Positions 45,017 through 56,288 of a stretch of 64,000 nt of DNA are shown here, piece by piece. The position numbers and the translations under genes were made by a program. The DNA lies in contig JALQBC010000009.1 of NCBI GenBank assembly GCA_023375675.1, forward strand, positions 930,001 to 994,000. The letters are read 5' to 3'. This stretch comes from Cytospora piceicola. Taxonomy: Eukaryota; Ascomycota; Sordariomycetes; Diaporthales; Cytosporaceae. Positions within the stretch are counted from its first letter, which is position 1. Each line of letters starts with the position of its first letter. The notes beneath the pieces were generated by a model, which was not told where the DNA came from, made no database searches, and saw only the letters and a program-made list of their open reading frames with translations.

Positions 45017-48000
45017 GGAGACATTTCGGTCGATTCTATGCGGACTCGAAAGTCCGTGCCTCGCTGAAGCATACAGTCGAAGTGAGGCTTATCCCCAAAA
45101 CTTTTGAGAGGTTTTAAGGTGTTTTTCTTTGGGAGTTCCTCTCGGACGGTCGGTGTAATGGTGGTGCGTAACATCTTCTTTGCTGAATCGGCGCATTGCG
45201 TGTATCTGCATCCCAAGAGAAAAGTATCTACGTGTTTGTTGTTTTTTGGGGGGTGGGGAAAGAGATGGTTGTACACTTGCTTGTGCGACTTGCGATGAAG
45301 ACAAAGCGGTAGTGAAGCGCGTTCAGGGTTCATTCCATACTTGTGCATGGTGATCAGGGTGACGAGTATGGCTGTATATGTATAAAATGGGAACGAATAT
45401 ACATGAGCGACGACGGGATCGTGGTGATTGATACCAGGCAGGCAGGAAAATGGTGGGGGAGGAAGGTCGAGCAAGGAGATTGTAATAATACATTCACGAA
45501 CTGTACACCACACCATCTGACGACGACAAGACGACAGGCACTTACAAAAGGCCAACCACTGATACATCCACTAGAGGCATTTCTGCTTTGGTGGCCTATT
45601 CGCTATGTGGAATATAGTCTCTCAATACAAACTGAGCTCATATCATTCAGCTTGGGTCCAAGAAGGGTTGACCAAGTAACACTGGACGGTGTTGTATGTC
45701 TTCCATTCTTATCTCGCGTGTCACACTCGGCTGATAATCGGGGATCTAAGTTTTGATGGCGATTACTGGCTGGCTCGATCCATCTTGAGAAGAGCGATCG
45801 ATAGTGATCGGGAGAAGGCCAATGTCCAGGAGGTATGCTGCCCCCATCACCTAAATTGATTCGATTCAGTTTAGGTTATAGGCTTGATTGCAAAGCCCTC
45901 TAGGCTCTCCATGCCGGAGCAGAAAGATCATTATCGCCGATCTATATACATCCATGCTGCCATTGATGGACCATGTATCCAGGGCAGCTTGGCTGAGTGG
46001 GATCGGGGTTGATCAGAGGAGTGTTTCAACATGCAGCAACAGTGCAGAGCGATGGCACGTATCATCCCACAGGTGACCTTGGACCCCATCGGCGACACTG
46101 TGTAATCTCCCGTTGGCGTTGTTTCAACTTCACGATGAGCGAGATGGCATGAGCCCTATGAGCTTAATGCTCTTGTAATGGTGCATGCGTAGCCACGTGT
46201 GCAGCGGACACATGTGGCCCTGACCAGCATCGACCTTTTCAGCTGGTCCTGATGAAGAGACGTGGAAGAAACGCACAGATCGCGAGCGAATACGCCTATA
46301 TATATAGGACAGGAGTCGCAGCGAACACGTCTGGAGACAGAGGAGGGTGTGCTGGTTGCTCTCGAGGGCGAGATATGTCTGGCCTGCAAGCATCGCCGAC
46401 GTCGACACTTGGGTGATGGCTATGCCGCATCGGATGGAACCGTACGCAAAAGAACAATACAGGCCGGGTGGTGTAGGGATAACCAGCTGGCAGGTCCCAC
46501 TCCTGGCTCGTGTGCGTGCACGCATGGGCATACGTATACGGATACGTCCCTCTCCATCCCCGGCCCAGGCGGCCGACATGCCGAGGTGAAGGCAGGGAGC
46601 ACCCTCGTGCGATGATACAAGAGGCAGGCAACGAGACGAGGCGAGTCGAGGAGGAATGACGACGCCGACATGCTGACGACGGAGGTGGACGACGGAGGTT
46701 GGACGGGCTGACGCGGATGCAAAGACGGTGAACAGATCGAGGGACCAATCCACCTTCTCTTCTGTCGCCGGCCGCCCGTCCCCAGGTCCCCTAACCTCCT
46801 TCCTAAAGTGTGCCGGCATCCCGACTGGGTTTAAGGGGGACCGTTGTCTCTTTATTTCAAGGAAGCTGGAGTTCCCCATGGAGACTGGGGGAGCTTCTGG
46901 ATTCTTCCTGCTTGCGCCGGCAATAAGCTGACGACCTTTCCTTTCCTCCTGCTTTCCCGCTTAGCAATACCACCTGGCGGGCCCCACGCATCGCTTGACG
47001 CCGGCGAGGTAGTAGCCGAGGCTCTTTTGTACATGCCTCGATCTGACAGGGCAGAGGGGGAGAAAGCCCACTTAGACAGCAACCCCAGTTGTCTCAGAGT
47101 GAGTGGTATGTACCTTTTCTGTTCCCTCTCGTCTTTCCGCTTTCCTGGCCGTCTTATTGCCAGTTGTTTTGCAGGCGTGTTGTGTTGTATTGGTCCGAGA
47201 AAACAAGACAATAGGTGTACTGCCAAGCAACATCAGTGCCGAGTTCCACCCAGACAGAATGGGCGGACGCGGCTCAGCTTCCATGCTTTCTTCCAGGCGT
47301 ATTCCAGAAGCCCGTCAGGCATTGTTCTTCCGCCACTGGCGCTGACGATCTCGGGAAGAAAGAGGGCCAATCCAGCCAGTCGAGCGTCGGAGCCTCATTG
47401 CTGATCATCACTCAGTGGTCATCGGAAGGAGCTGTGTGTATTTTCTCCGTGTTGTCCGTGTGTCTGTGTGTGTTTAATATGGAGAGAGAGAGGAAGAGTT
47501 TGTGTGGGTGTGTGTGTGTGTGTGAGACAGATCTTGAATTCTTATTAGAGAAGCTGCTTGGCCGCCTTCCGTGAGATCACGCAATCATTTACAAGACCGA
47601 TGGTGGAAATAGCCTGGCTGCCAGGCTGCCTGGGCGACTGGGTTATGAAGCTACTCTATGTACATACTCTATGTAAACTCAAACATCAGCGGCTTTTTGG
47701 ATCCTGGCTGCCCGCGAGTGTGCAGCCGGTTTAACCACCTACCATTCCGGGCTAGACTACATGTCATCTGCTGGGCCTCGATGCGTCCGAAGAGGGGGCG
47801 GATGGCACTCAGGACTAGGCCAGAGATGGAGGGTCGCTTTGGACAAAGTGATTTCTTATTCGTGTTTATTGTTCGTATGCATACCTAATCTGTAACTGAT
47901 CTCATGTTGGTTCTGCCGCAAGGGTAAAGGATAACCTGACGATCAACCTTTATTATGGAGAACGGGTTGTTTTCTTCCTCGAACCTTGACTTCCTTCCAG

Positions 48001-48090
48001 ATGACGCCGACATGCCTTGCTGTAAGTACCGAGGTAGGCACAGGAAAGAAAGAGCACAGTAGAAAATGAAAACAATGAAATGAAAAGGAA

Positions 48091-48126
48091 AGAAGAAGAA
48101 GAAGAAGAAGAAGAAGAAGAAAAAGA
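48091..48126. repeat. AGA trinucleotide microsatellite
   Basis: About twelve consecutive AGA/GAA triplets with one interruption at the end, in intergenic sequence. Confidence 0.9.
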
Positions 48127-48411
48127 ACACTCGGCGACGTCTCTGAACCGTTCCAGAAGTCTGAAGCAACCCTTCCTGCCCTCAAAGTCCATCCTCCAAC
48201 CCTCCCCCCCCCGTCCCTTTCTATGTATCTATGTAACGTGTTAGTGACAGGTATTCAGACCTGCCAGACTGGACTATCAGTTCGCCACGTTCGCATACAA
48301 TACCCCCTCCCCCCCTGATTCCTTCCCCGGGGCCGTTTTTGGCAAGAAGTACGACGCTGAAGGGAGGTACCTAACTTGTATAGGAGGGGGGGGAAGGGGG
48401 TCAAGAGATAC

Positions 48412-48448
48412 AGAGAGGAGTGAGAGGAGTGAGAGGAGTTAGAGGAGT
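48412..48448. repeat. Four 9-bp tandem units
   Basis: GAGAGGAGT repeated three times, with a fourth copy changed at its first base. Intergenic. Confidence 0.85.
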
Positions 48449-49182
48449 GACCAGGGTTGCAGCGGGCCATAACCGGGATTATCGCCGCCCGCGTCCCATG
48501 CTTCTTCCACTCACACCTCGTCGTGCCTTTCCTTTTCTCTTCCTGTCCACCTCTTCCAGAACATTTCTCGATCTTCTGTCCTGCACCTAATATTGTCTTG
48601 GCTCCAACCCTTTTTTTTTATTCCACCCCTGAGCTAAGTCTTGTCACTTCTGCTCCTACTCTCGCTCACCATCTCAACATCTCCTCATCTCCAATGGTTC
48701 CGCGGAAATAAACACACACACACTTCAGTGTTCGTTGTACTCACTTCACTGATTATCATCGTCTTACCGTCATACTCACACACTGTTAGTTTTGCAATAC
48801 TCATCTCTGGCCACATGTTGTGGAAAGGTCTTTGGTTTAGAAAGTGGACTTAACATTGGTGGCATCTTGGGCTTCCCCCAAAACGAAACAAGTGCGGGAT
48901 CCCATTCAACGCGGAAAGTGAGGCTTGTTCCAAACTCCCGTGGTTCCGTATGTGGGGGGGCGCTGGGTTGCTTGGATTACAAAATTCCTGGTCCTCTGCA
49001 TGAGGTGACCATGTAGGATTGGCGCTTCAAGGGAAGGAATAATAAAAAAAAGGTACAAAGAAACAAACCCCCAATCGAAGAGAGAAGCGCCATTCTCCTA
49101 CAACAATAATAACCGCCCTCACGACGGGAGGACTCAAACTGTCCCCCGTCTCCTGTCGCCAATATCCCTTTGGCGACCCGGC

Positions 49183-50561
49183 ATGGACCCAGATGATTTT
49201 GACGATGGAGCCTCTGCCACATACTTCAACCATGCGGTGGACCTGGCACCCATCGACAACCGGCCGACCGAGGTCAGGCGGCTGTCGATGGAAGAGGACT
49301 ATTTCTACGAGCAGGTCATGACATTTGCACGCCCGCCCAACCCGCCTGCATACCATGTCGCCACACACGGCACCTATTCCGGGCCGACGCGGAAGGGGAG
49401 GGATGCCATACTGGACGACGGGCCCCTGATGGAGGAGGAGGCGCTGCCCAATTACTACTGCGACGTGCACATGGAGAATGTTTTCCAGATGAAGATGGAG
49501 ATCGAGGACGCCGTCAAGAGGGCCGAGTACAGGAACTGGCGGGCCATGTTCGTCGTCCTGCACGGCACGGCGTTGCACATCTACAGTGCAAAGGAGAAGG
49601 GCTGGGGCTGGGGGAAGAACAGGATGCATGGCCCGGATGTCCAGCCGGATAACCCGCCGTGGCTGAGGAAGGGCTCGTTGGAGCGGAGTTACAGCCTGCA
49701 GCATGCCGACGTGGGCATTGCGGCTGACTATCACAAGTACGTCGTGTCTGGAATCTCTGTTGCTGGGACTGGGATTGGATCTGGAACTGGAACCCTCCAA
49801 TATCTGAATTCCAACGATGGCCCCCCTCTATATGACTGGGCTCAAACATGTTAACGTAATATTTTTGCAGACGCCGCTACGTTATTCGCGTGAGGGCAGA
49901 GACAGACCAGTTCCTGATATCCTGCGTCGAGCTGGAGACCTTTGTCAAGTGGCTCGAATGCCTCTTCGCCGCCATAGACGTGGCCGTGCCCATCGACGAG
50001 CGGGACTTCCCACGGGACCAGAGCATCCCGCGCATCCAGAGGCTCCGCTGGCTCCGCGGCCAGTACTCGGCGCAGGCCACCGCCAACGGCGCCAGGTACC
50101 AGCGGTTCATGGACCCGCCGGGCCCGGTGCACGGGTCGCCCGTCGACTTGGACATGCCGGTGGACGCGCCCGCGGACGTCGAGATGTCGCCGGGCGGGCC
50201 CGGGATCGACCTCACCCACGGCGCGGCGGCCATAGCCCCCTGGGGCGACCCGGGCATGGGCCCCCCCGCGAGGCGGGTGTCGACGTCGTCGTACCCCAAC
50301 GACAGCGTCGAGCCCGAGACGGGCAAGTGGAGGCCCCGGCACCTGTGGTCCTCGACCCACGACATGGTCTACGCCAAGCTGTGCTACGCCGTGCTCCTGT
50401 TCAAGAGCCCGCGCAAGTCCAACTTTGTCATCTTCAAGGGCCAGAGGTGGCACATCGACTGGTCGACGGGCCAGATGTCGAGGGTCCAGCCCCCCTCGTA
50501 CGGCGAGCCCGAGTTCTGGGGCCCGTGGCAGGTCATCCACGCCGAGAACACGCGGATCTAG
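49183..50561 (+). CDS. PH-domain protein of filamentous fungi
   Basis: Exons 49183-49736 and 49871-50561 (134-nt intron) give 414 residues. The pleckstrin-homology region spans the splice: ENVFQMKMEIEDAVKRAEYR, WRAMFVVLHGTALHIYSAKE, SYSLQHADVGIAADYHKRRY and VIRVRAETDQFLISC, ending in the conserved Trp helix (FVKWLECLFAAI). A Pro/Gly/Asp-rich linker follows. The C-terminal part (WSSTHDMVYAKLCYAVLLF, KSPRKSNFVIF) looks folded. PH folds usually bind phosphoinositides or proteins at membranes, but the basic loop needed for lipid binding cannot be judged by eye. I do not recognise a named yeast partner. Exon 2 is clearly GC-richer than exon 1. Confidence 0.85.
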
Positions 50562-51251
50562 GGGGGCCCGCCCGGCCCCGTCTGTTTCCTTTGCTGTCTG
50601 GTCTAATACCCATCATATATGCCCACATCTCACCTCCAGAATTCTTCACTACATGGCAGCATGTAAGCACAGCAGCGAAAACGGTTGCATTTGTTTTTCT
50701 CTTGCATTTGGTCCACCAGACCATATTCGGATCGGCGTTTACATGGGAAGAACCACCATTTGCTCTTTTTACATCGCGATATACCTTTTTGCATTTGGGA
50801 TAAAAGGAGGGATCGAGATGGGGCTGGAGAGGGAAGTAGTCGCATGCTTTTCATTTGGAAAGATGTGTACATCTGAGAGAGATATGCTGGGAGAGCAGCA
50901 GTAGCAGCAGCAGCGCATTGGCGGTTTATTCTTTTTCCTTGGGGGACGTTGCATGTTATATGAGAGGCCGTCTCGTCGTAAAATCTTTGGTATCATATTT
51001 ACGCCCTACCACCCTGTAGTCCCTGCTCCTGACGGAAACGCCTCGAACGCCTGGTATCCTGATCGTAGTCATCGTACCCAAAAGCCATGTACAGTGAGTG
51101 TAACAGCATGTCCATCCACTTCTCGTACCTGGTGTGTAGTTCCAATACGATCGATCTCTTGCGACTTTCCACCCTCCAGCAGAAAAGCCCAGCCACCGTC
51201 GTAGGGCGGGCTCATCCTGCCTGCCCCTGGAGCCCCATTCCCCCACCCCCT
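50562..51251. other. Convergent intergenic spacer
   Basis: 690 bp between the PH-domain gene and nnf1. A short GCAGCAGCAG run lies near 50900. Nothing else supported. Confidence 0.5.
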
Positions 51252-52202
51252 TCACGCATCTGCCATCTCCGCCTCCACCGCTCTCGACTCCCTCGCCAGC
51301 TCCTCGGCCGGCACCCCATCCATCAGCGCCGCAGCGCCATCCACGTCCGCCAGGGCCCTCTCCAGCGCGCCGAGCAGCTCCTCCGCCTCGGCCCTCTGCT
51401 TCTGTATCTCGTCCCACAGCGCCACGTTGGCGGCCTGCGTGTTCTGCAGCCTGGCGTTCATCTGCCCCTGCTGGCTCGCCAGGTGCGGCGCCAGGTGCGC
51501 AGCCAGGATCGCCTCGGCGGGCAGCATGTGCGGCGGCGTGGGCGGCCCCGCCTTCCTCCTCCTCCCGTCCTCCCCCTCGCCGTCCACGTCCATCCCGCCG
51601 CCCTCCTCCCCCTTGCCCTTCCTGTCCGCGGCGGCGGCGGCGGCGGCGGCCCGCCCCGCGGCCCGCCGCCTCCGCTCGGCGTCCGACACCAGGCCCTCGA
51701 GCTCGTTCAGCTTGGCCACGACGCCGTAGCGCGCCAGGGCCTCGGCGAAGCCCTGGGCGCAGAGCTCGGCGAAGCGGTCGACCATGGCGCGCTGGACCTG
51801 GCGCAGGATGTGGGGCGCCTGCGCGGCGATGGTCGGGTAGCACGACGCGAAGTTGTCGGGCGAGATCCGCGTCAGGGTCCGGCTCAGGGCGAGGTCGAAC
51901 ATCTCCTGGAACCGCTGGGCCCGGGGCCCCGGGGTCGCGGCCGTGTGCCGCGTTGGCAGGGGCGGGGAGGCCGGTGTTGTCGTTGTTGTTGATGATGATG
52001 GCGGTGTTATTGTGGGTTGTGGTGGTAGTGGTGGTTCTGCGGCGTCTGGGGATGTGGATTCTGAGGCTGCGGGTTGTGATGGCGGTGGTGGTGGCGGTGG
52101 TGCCTGGGATTGAGGTTGTGGGATGTTTACATTGTCGTCGGCGGGCGCATGAGGGGCGTTATTGTCGGGTTGAGGCCGCGGTGGCTGCTCCTCGGTCGCC
52201 AT
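51252..52202 (-). CDS. nnf1: Kinetochore protein Nnf1 (Mis12/MIND complex)
   Basis: One exon, 316 residues from the ATG at 52202, the first in the frame followed by typical sequence (MATEEQPPRP). Residues 1-100 are Pro/Thr-rich and disordered. The Nnf1/PMF1 domain follows: GPRAQRFQEMFDLALSRTL, ISPDNFASCYPTIAAQAPH, RQVQRAMVDRFAELC and VVAKLNELEGLVSDAERRR. Later helices (LWDEIQKQRAEAEELLGALE) fit the coiled-coil shaft. Nnf1 pairs with Mtw1/Mis12 in the four-subunit MIND complex that links centromeric chromatin to Ndc80. An Ala run (about 215-225) is encoded by a GCG repeat. It is divergent from the NOSIP gene and has MCB-like sites between the two. Confidence 0.9.
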   Translation of the reverse strand: MATEEQPPRPQPDNNAPHAPADDNVNIPQPQSQAPPPPPPPSQPAASESTSPDAAEPPLPPQPTITPPSSSTTTTTPASPPLPTRHTAATPGPRAQRFQEMFDLALSRTLTRISPDNFASCYPTIAAQAPHILRQVQRAMVDRFAELCAQGFAEALARYGVVAKLNELEGLVSDAERRRRAAGRAAAAAAAADRKGKGEEGGGMDVDGEGEDGRRRKAGPPTPPHMLPAEAILAAHLAPHLASQQGQMNARLQNTQAANVALWDEIQKQRAEAEELLGALERALADVDGAAALMDGVPAEELARESRAVEAEMADA

Positions 52203-52584
52203 TGTGGTTGTAAATCGCTTTTCGTTGGGGGTGAGTGGAGTTCCGGATGCTATACACTCATTTGTATCAAAATAATAGCTGTGAATTTGGGAATTGCGCA
52301 AGTGGTTGCGAGTGCTGGTCCGATCTTCTATTGGACTTTTGGTACTAGATAGTAATTTGGGTTGAGAAAGGTGCAGATGGAGGAGACGCGACCGACAGAC
52401 GACGCGTTCAGGTAATGGCTTACGTAAGACCGACTACCTACTTCATTTCATGTACATCACCCGTAGACATTTTGGTCTGAGCGACGTTTGAACTACACAA
52501 GTATAATCCGTACCAACGGACCACCACTGAAACAGTTCCCGGCATTTATCTTTCTCGTAGCTAAGCGGGATAAAATTAGCTACG
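52203..52584. promoter_or_regulatory. Bidirectional promoter of nnf1 and the NOSIP gene
   Basis: 382 bp between start codons. It holds GACGCG (52385-52390) and a perfect ACGCGT (52402-52407), about 200 bp before the nnf1 start. These fit G1/S-type MBF sites; control of either gene is inferred. Confidence 0.45.
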
Positions 52585-53717
52585 ATGTCGCATAGTACGT
52601 ACACGAAAGCACACCCAGAAAAAGCCCACCATCCCTGTGTGTCCAAACGTCCCGAACTAACAATGCAGGCAAAAGAAACACCTCCCGGGCCGTCTTCACC
52701 TCCTACGAGCGGAACCTGGCCAAATCCGCCTGGACCTCCTCGTCCGCACGGCTGAACAGAGACTCCTTCCTACCCTTTGGCAGCTGCTCGCTATGTCTCG
52801 AGTCCGCCGTCGACCCGGTCGCATGTCCCGAAGGCGACATCTTCTGTCGCGAATGCGCGCTGAACAACATCCTCGCGCAAAAGAAGGAGATAAAGAGGCT
52901 GGATAAAGCCCGTGAACACGAGGAGCGGGAGGCCGCGGAGCTGAAGGCTCGCCAGGACGAGGAGGCGCAGGCGAGGGCCGTCAAGGAGTTCGAAATGACA
53001 CAGGCTGGGTTCGACGTCGCCAGGGGCAGGGCCAGCAACGATGACGGGAGGACGATAGATGAGGCTAAGAGGGGAGAGAAGCGCAAGTTTGCGCTCGACG
53101 AGGACGAGGTCACACGCAACGCCGAGGACGACCGGGCCAAGGCGCGGAGGGCTATCGACGACGAGAAGAACGCCAAGCCAACGCTCCCTTCCTTCTGGGT
53201 CCCATCCGTCACCCCAACCTCCAATACGAAAGATAAATTGCACGACATCAAGAAGAAGGCCAAGACATCGCCGGTCTGTCCGTCCTCGCAGGAGAACAGG
53301 CCTCACGCTTATTCCCTGCACACGCTAGTGACCATCAACTTCACCGAGGAGGAATCCAGAGACACCAAGACGAAGACCAGGATATGTCCCTCCTGCAAAA
53401 AGGGCTTGACCAATTCGTCCAAGGCAATACTCGCCAAGCCCTGCGGACATGCAATCTGCAAGGCTTGCGCGAACCAGTTTATGAAACCGGTCGCACATGA
53501 CCCTCATGCTGATCCCAAGGACGCGCATGAAGCAAATACCGTACGGTGTTATGTCTGCGACGGGGACGTCACGGAAAGGCCGAGTAAGAAGGGCAGCGAC
53601 AAGAAGGACAAGGAGAAGATCCGCCCAGGAGTGGTCGAACTCAAGAGCGACGGGACGGGCTTCTCGGCTAGCGGCACTAATGAAGTAAAGAGGAGTGGGA
53701 CAGCCTTTCAATGCTGA
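52585..53717 (+). CDS. NOSIP-like zinc-finger/U-box protein
   Basis: A 10-nt first exon (52585-52594, coding MSH plus one base) is spliced over a 74-nt intron with a CTAAC branch site to exon 2 (52669-53717), giving 352 residues. The result, MSHSKRNTSRAVFTSYERNLA, is close to the start I recall for NOSIP proteins, which supports the tiny exon. An N-terminal zinc-binding half (CSLCLESAVDPVACPEGDIFCRECA) is followed by a long charged coiled coil and a C-terminal RING/U-box-like domain (CPSCKKGL, KPCGHAICKACANQF, VRCYVCDGDV). NOSIP is a nuclear E3 ubiquitin ligase found with spliceosomes in animals; the role in fungi is less clear. Confidence 0.9.
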
Positions 53718-53925
53718 ATATGGCAGATATTTCAGAACAGAGGAGGGGGGGGTGCCCTTGGCGAGTGGTGAACGAGACGGGAACTGTGAACCAGGATCAA
53801 CGGTCCCGTTGACAGCCAGTACAACTTGATCGTGGAATTTCATATTGCCGGCGCCGGCGCCCGATTGGCGATTAGTATTCTATTTCCCAAGAAGGTTGGA
53901 CGTCTAATTTTGGCGAATTATTGAA

Positions 53926-55152
53926 CTACCTCGTCACAATCAAATTCTGGGCCCGTCCCACCAAATTCAAGATAAGCGTTCCGTCCTTGATCTCGGCCAA
54001 CTTCTCAGCAATTTGAACCTTTCCGAACTTGCGCAAAAGCTCCTCCCTCGACCTCCGCCGGAGTAAAGACTGCGCAGCCGGGGACCGCCGGATGAATGTG
54101 AGGATAAAGAAGTATAGCTGGACCACCAACTTGTGAACAAGCTCCTTTGACAGCATGGTCGTGCCGTGGTTGAGAAACGCTTTTAGTAGTTCGCCGCCGA
54201 GCCCGTCGTATAGCGCCGGAATGCCTTCAGTCCTGCCCATCTTGAATACCGTCGCAAATATCGACTCATCGACTAACCTGTGAAGGCGGTGGGAGAGTAC
54301 ATCTGCTTTATCCTTTGATGCTTTAACGTCCTCCTCTCCCGGCTCCTGTTTCGTGCTATCGGGCGCCGAAACCTGGCTGATTGCCTTTGCGATCTGGAAG
54401 GGATATGTCACCGCCGTAGCTATTACCTTACTCACTGCCGCAACCAGGAAGGTCGCGCCGCTCGAGTCCCCCTCCCGGCCACTATCTACCACCACCTTCT
54501 TGAGTACGTTCTGTAGGTAAAACGTTATGCTGGGATTAAGCGTCAACACCAGCGTGGCGCTATACCCAGCCCACAGGCCCAGGATCCCCTTCTCAGCCCG
54601 GATCACATTGAGTATCTCCCCGACCGATAGGTCCTGCGGGGCAGCCCCGCCGGCCTTCTGGTCCGTTGTCCCCGACATCACAAGCGACGCAGTCTGCTTC
54701 CTCGTGACCACGTTACCGATAGGCGTGGTGAACAGCCTCGCGCAGGCCCCCGCCGCCGCGCCCACGGCCAGCTCCTTCCAGGCGGGCAACTGCCTGCTGC
54801 TGCTGCTCGCAGCGCGGGAGCGGAGCCACGCGTAGAAGAGGAAGAACAGGAAGCTGTCGGCGACGCCCTTGGCGACGTCGGAGCCCAGCCCCGCATAGAG
54901 CGCGCCCAGGCCCCCGCCGCCGCCGCCGCGCCCCTGCTGCTGCTGCCGCTCGCGCGTGGTCCTCACGAGCGCGTCGGCGAGGCCGCGGTACTGCTCCGAC
55001 TCCGGGATGGTGCCGTCCCGGCGGAGCTGGCGCTGCACCTTGAGGCGCGTGTTGACCAGGTCCAGGGGGTACGTGGTGGTGGTGGCTATGGCGGTGCCTG
55101 CTGCGCCGGAGACGGCGTGGCCGACGGCGGGGAGGAAATTGTCTGTTGACAT
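53926..55152 (-). CDS. ant1: Peroxisomal adenine nucleotide carrier (Ant1/PMP47, SLC25A17 type)
   Basis: One exon, 408 residues. Three mitochondrial-carrier repeats are visible, with signatures YPLDLVNTRLK (first), TPIGNVVTRKQ (second, degenerate) and YPFQIAKAIS (third), and the helix GHAVSGAAGTAIATTTT at the start. Degenerate second and third signatures and a long matrix-side tail are usual for peroxisomal members. Ant1 exchanges ATP for AMP across the peroxisomal membrane to feed fatty-acid activation. Internal Gly (GGGGGG) and Gln runs after residue 70 are low-complexity loops. The long extension after the third repeat (from about 340) ends in ILNLVGRAQNLIVTR. Plant and yeast homologues support the assignment; a mitochondrial carrier is less likely. 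Confidence 0.85.
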   Translation of the reverse strand: MSTDNFLPAVGHAVSGAAGTAIATTTTYPLDLVNTRLKVQRQLRRDGTIPESEQYRGLADALVRTTRERQQQQGRGGGGGGLGALYAGLGSDVAKGVADSFLFFLFYAWLRSRAASSSSRQLPAWKELAVGAAAGACARLFTTPIGNVVTRKQTASLVMSGTTDQKAGGAAPQDLSVGEILNVIRAEKGILGLWAGYSATLVLTLNPSITFYLQNVLKKVVVDSGREGDSSGATFLVAAVSKVIATAVTYPFQIAKAISQVSAPDSTKQEPGEEDVKASKDKADVLSHRLHRLVDESIFATVFKMGRTEGIPALYDGLGGELLKAFLNHGTTMLSKELVHKLVVQLYFFILTFIRRSPAAQSLLRRRSREELLRKFGKVQIAEKLAEIKDGTLILNLVGRAQNLIVTR

Positions 55153-56288
55153 TGTGGTTTGGGCGGTGGGCGGACTGGTGTTGTCTCCCGTGTTATGTGG
55201 AACGTTGAGCCTGTCCGGTTAGATGGAAACGGTGTTGCTGCAGGCTGGTAAAGCAATAGGTATCAGAGGCTGTGTGGGTGCATAGGTTATTTATAGTGGA
55301 AGATTGTGTATTGTCATGCGGATGTAATCATATCGAAGGAAGGGACTATTGAGTGTAAATATGATGGTTACCTAGGTATCTCCAAGCTACAGCCATTTCT
55401 CTCAAAGGAATATGTGGGAGGTTCAAATGATACAATTTACATTGATTGTTGTCGTCTCCACGAAGACCATATGTCGACGTCATCCTCATCCACCAAGTGT
55501 ATACCCCGGACTTCACAAGGAAGGGCCCTGTTCAACAAGTTACCCCATAAAACCAGGGAGCTTAAGCTTGGGCATCGTGAGCCGGTATACATATCAAGTA
55601 CCCAGATTACCTAGGTGATTAGGTGATCAGTTGACAACTAAATGGTCAAATCACATACAGTTTAGTTGCTTCATCATAGTTGCTTCATCATTTATTGATA
55701 TTGGATCAAGAGGCTAGAGTTTTTATTCGCTTTGAACTCTAGAGAGGGCAGAATCCATCAGCACGCTCGGAGATTTCATGCTACCCCTCCCACTGCACCT
55801 TGCTACTGAAAGGATAAATCGGGCCTGGTCGGCTTGCAACAACTTTCATATATCCATTCATTGCGCTTCACAATTGCCTTGTCTTGCTTCGGGAAACCCT
55901 CGTACCCCTTCTGCTAACTTTGTTTTCTGATTTTCGACACGAACACCCACCGATATGGCACTATTTGTTTTTGCCATTGTCAGTGAAGTAAGCACCAGAG
56001 AAGTCGATTCGAAATTAGACTATTCTCATACTTGATCTTTTTTGGTATCAAATTCCCTAGCCACCCCCGAAATGTAGGCATCTGGTTGGCTACATTCCTC
56101 TCTTGGAATGCCAATCATCTCGAGTCCCCCAACGCCCTGCCAAAAAGAAACTGTCATCCCTAACGTGCGAGGTATCCATCCTTTGAAAGCCAATCCCGTA
56201 TGAACGCCGAACACAAATGCCCCATGCAACGTAAAACTAAGGCCCCTTTCTCTGCCCTTCCTGAGCAAACAGTCCTCCCTACCCTTGA
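55153..56288. other. Intergenic spacer with two palindrome copies
   Basis: About 1.1 kb, AT-rich in the middle. Contains TACCTAGGTA at 55369-55378 and a 9/10 copy at 55608-55617. It includes the ant1 promoter and the sgf73 3' side. No gene supported. Confidence 0.5.

Larger units (their letters stand above)
45017..49182. other. Gene-poor block of about 4.2 kb with simple repeats
   Basis: Holds the G3BP 3' UTR, then unassigned sequence, then the leader of the PH-domain gene. Simple repeats: GT run 47507-47524, AGA run 48091-48126, and a 9-bp GAGAGGAGT unit four times at 48412-48448. A 249-codon minus-strand frame (46130-46879) lies where all frames have few stops, and is not accepted. No tRNA: an A-box-like GGCTGAGTGG near 45990 has no B box. 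Confidence 0.45.

Noticed and set aside
45978..46000. TTGGCTGAGTGG, A-box-like start of a class II tRNA
   Set aside because: No B box within 100 bp and no acceptor-stem complement.
46130..46879. Minus-strand open frame of 249 codons
   Set aside because: Several overlapping frames on both strands are open here because stop codons are rare in this GC-rich stretch; no domain, no conserved motif and no splice partner.
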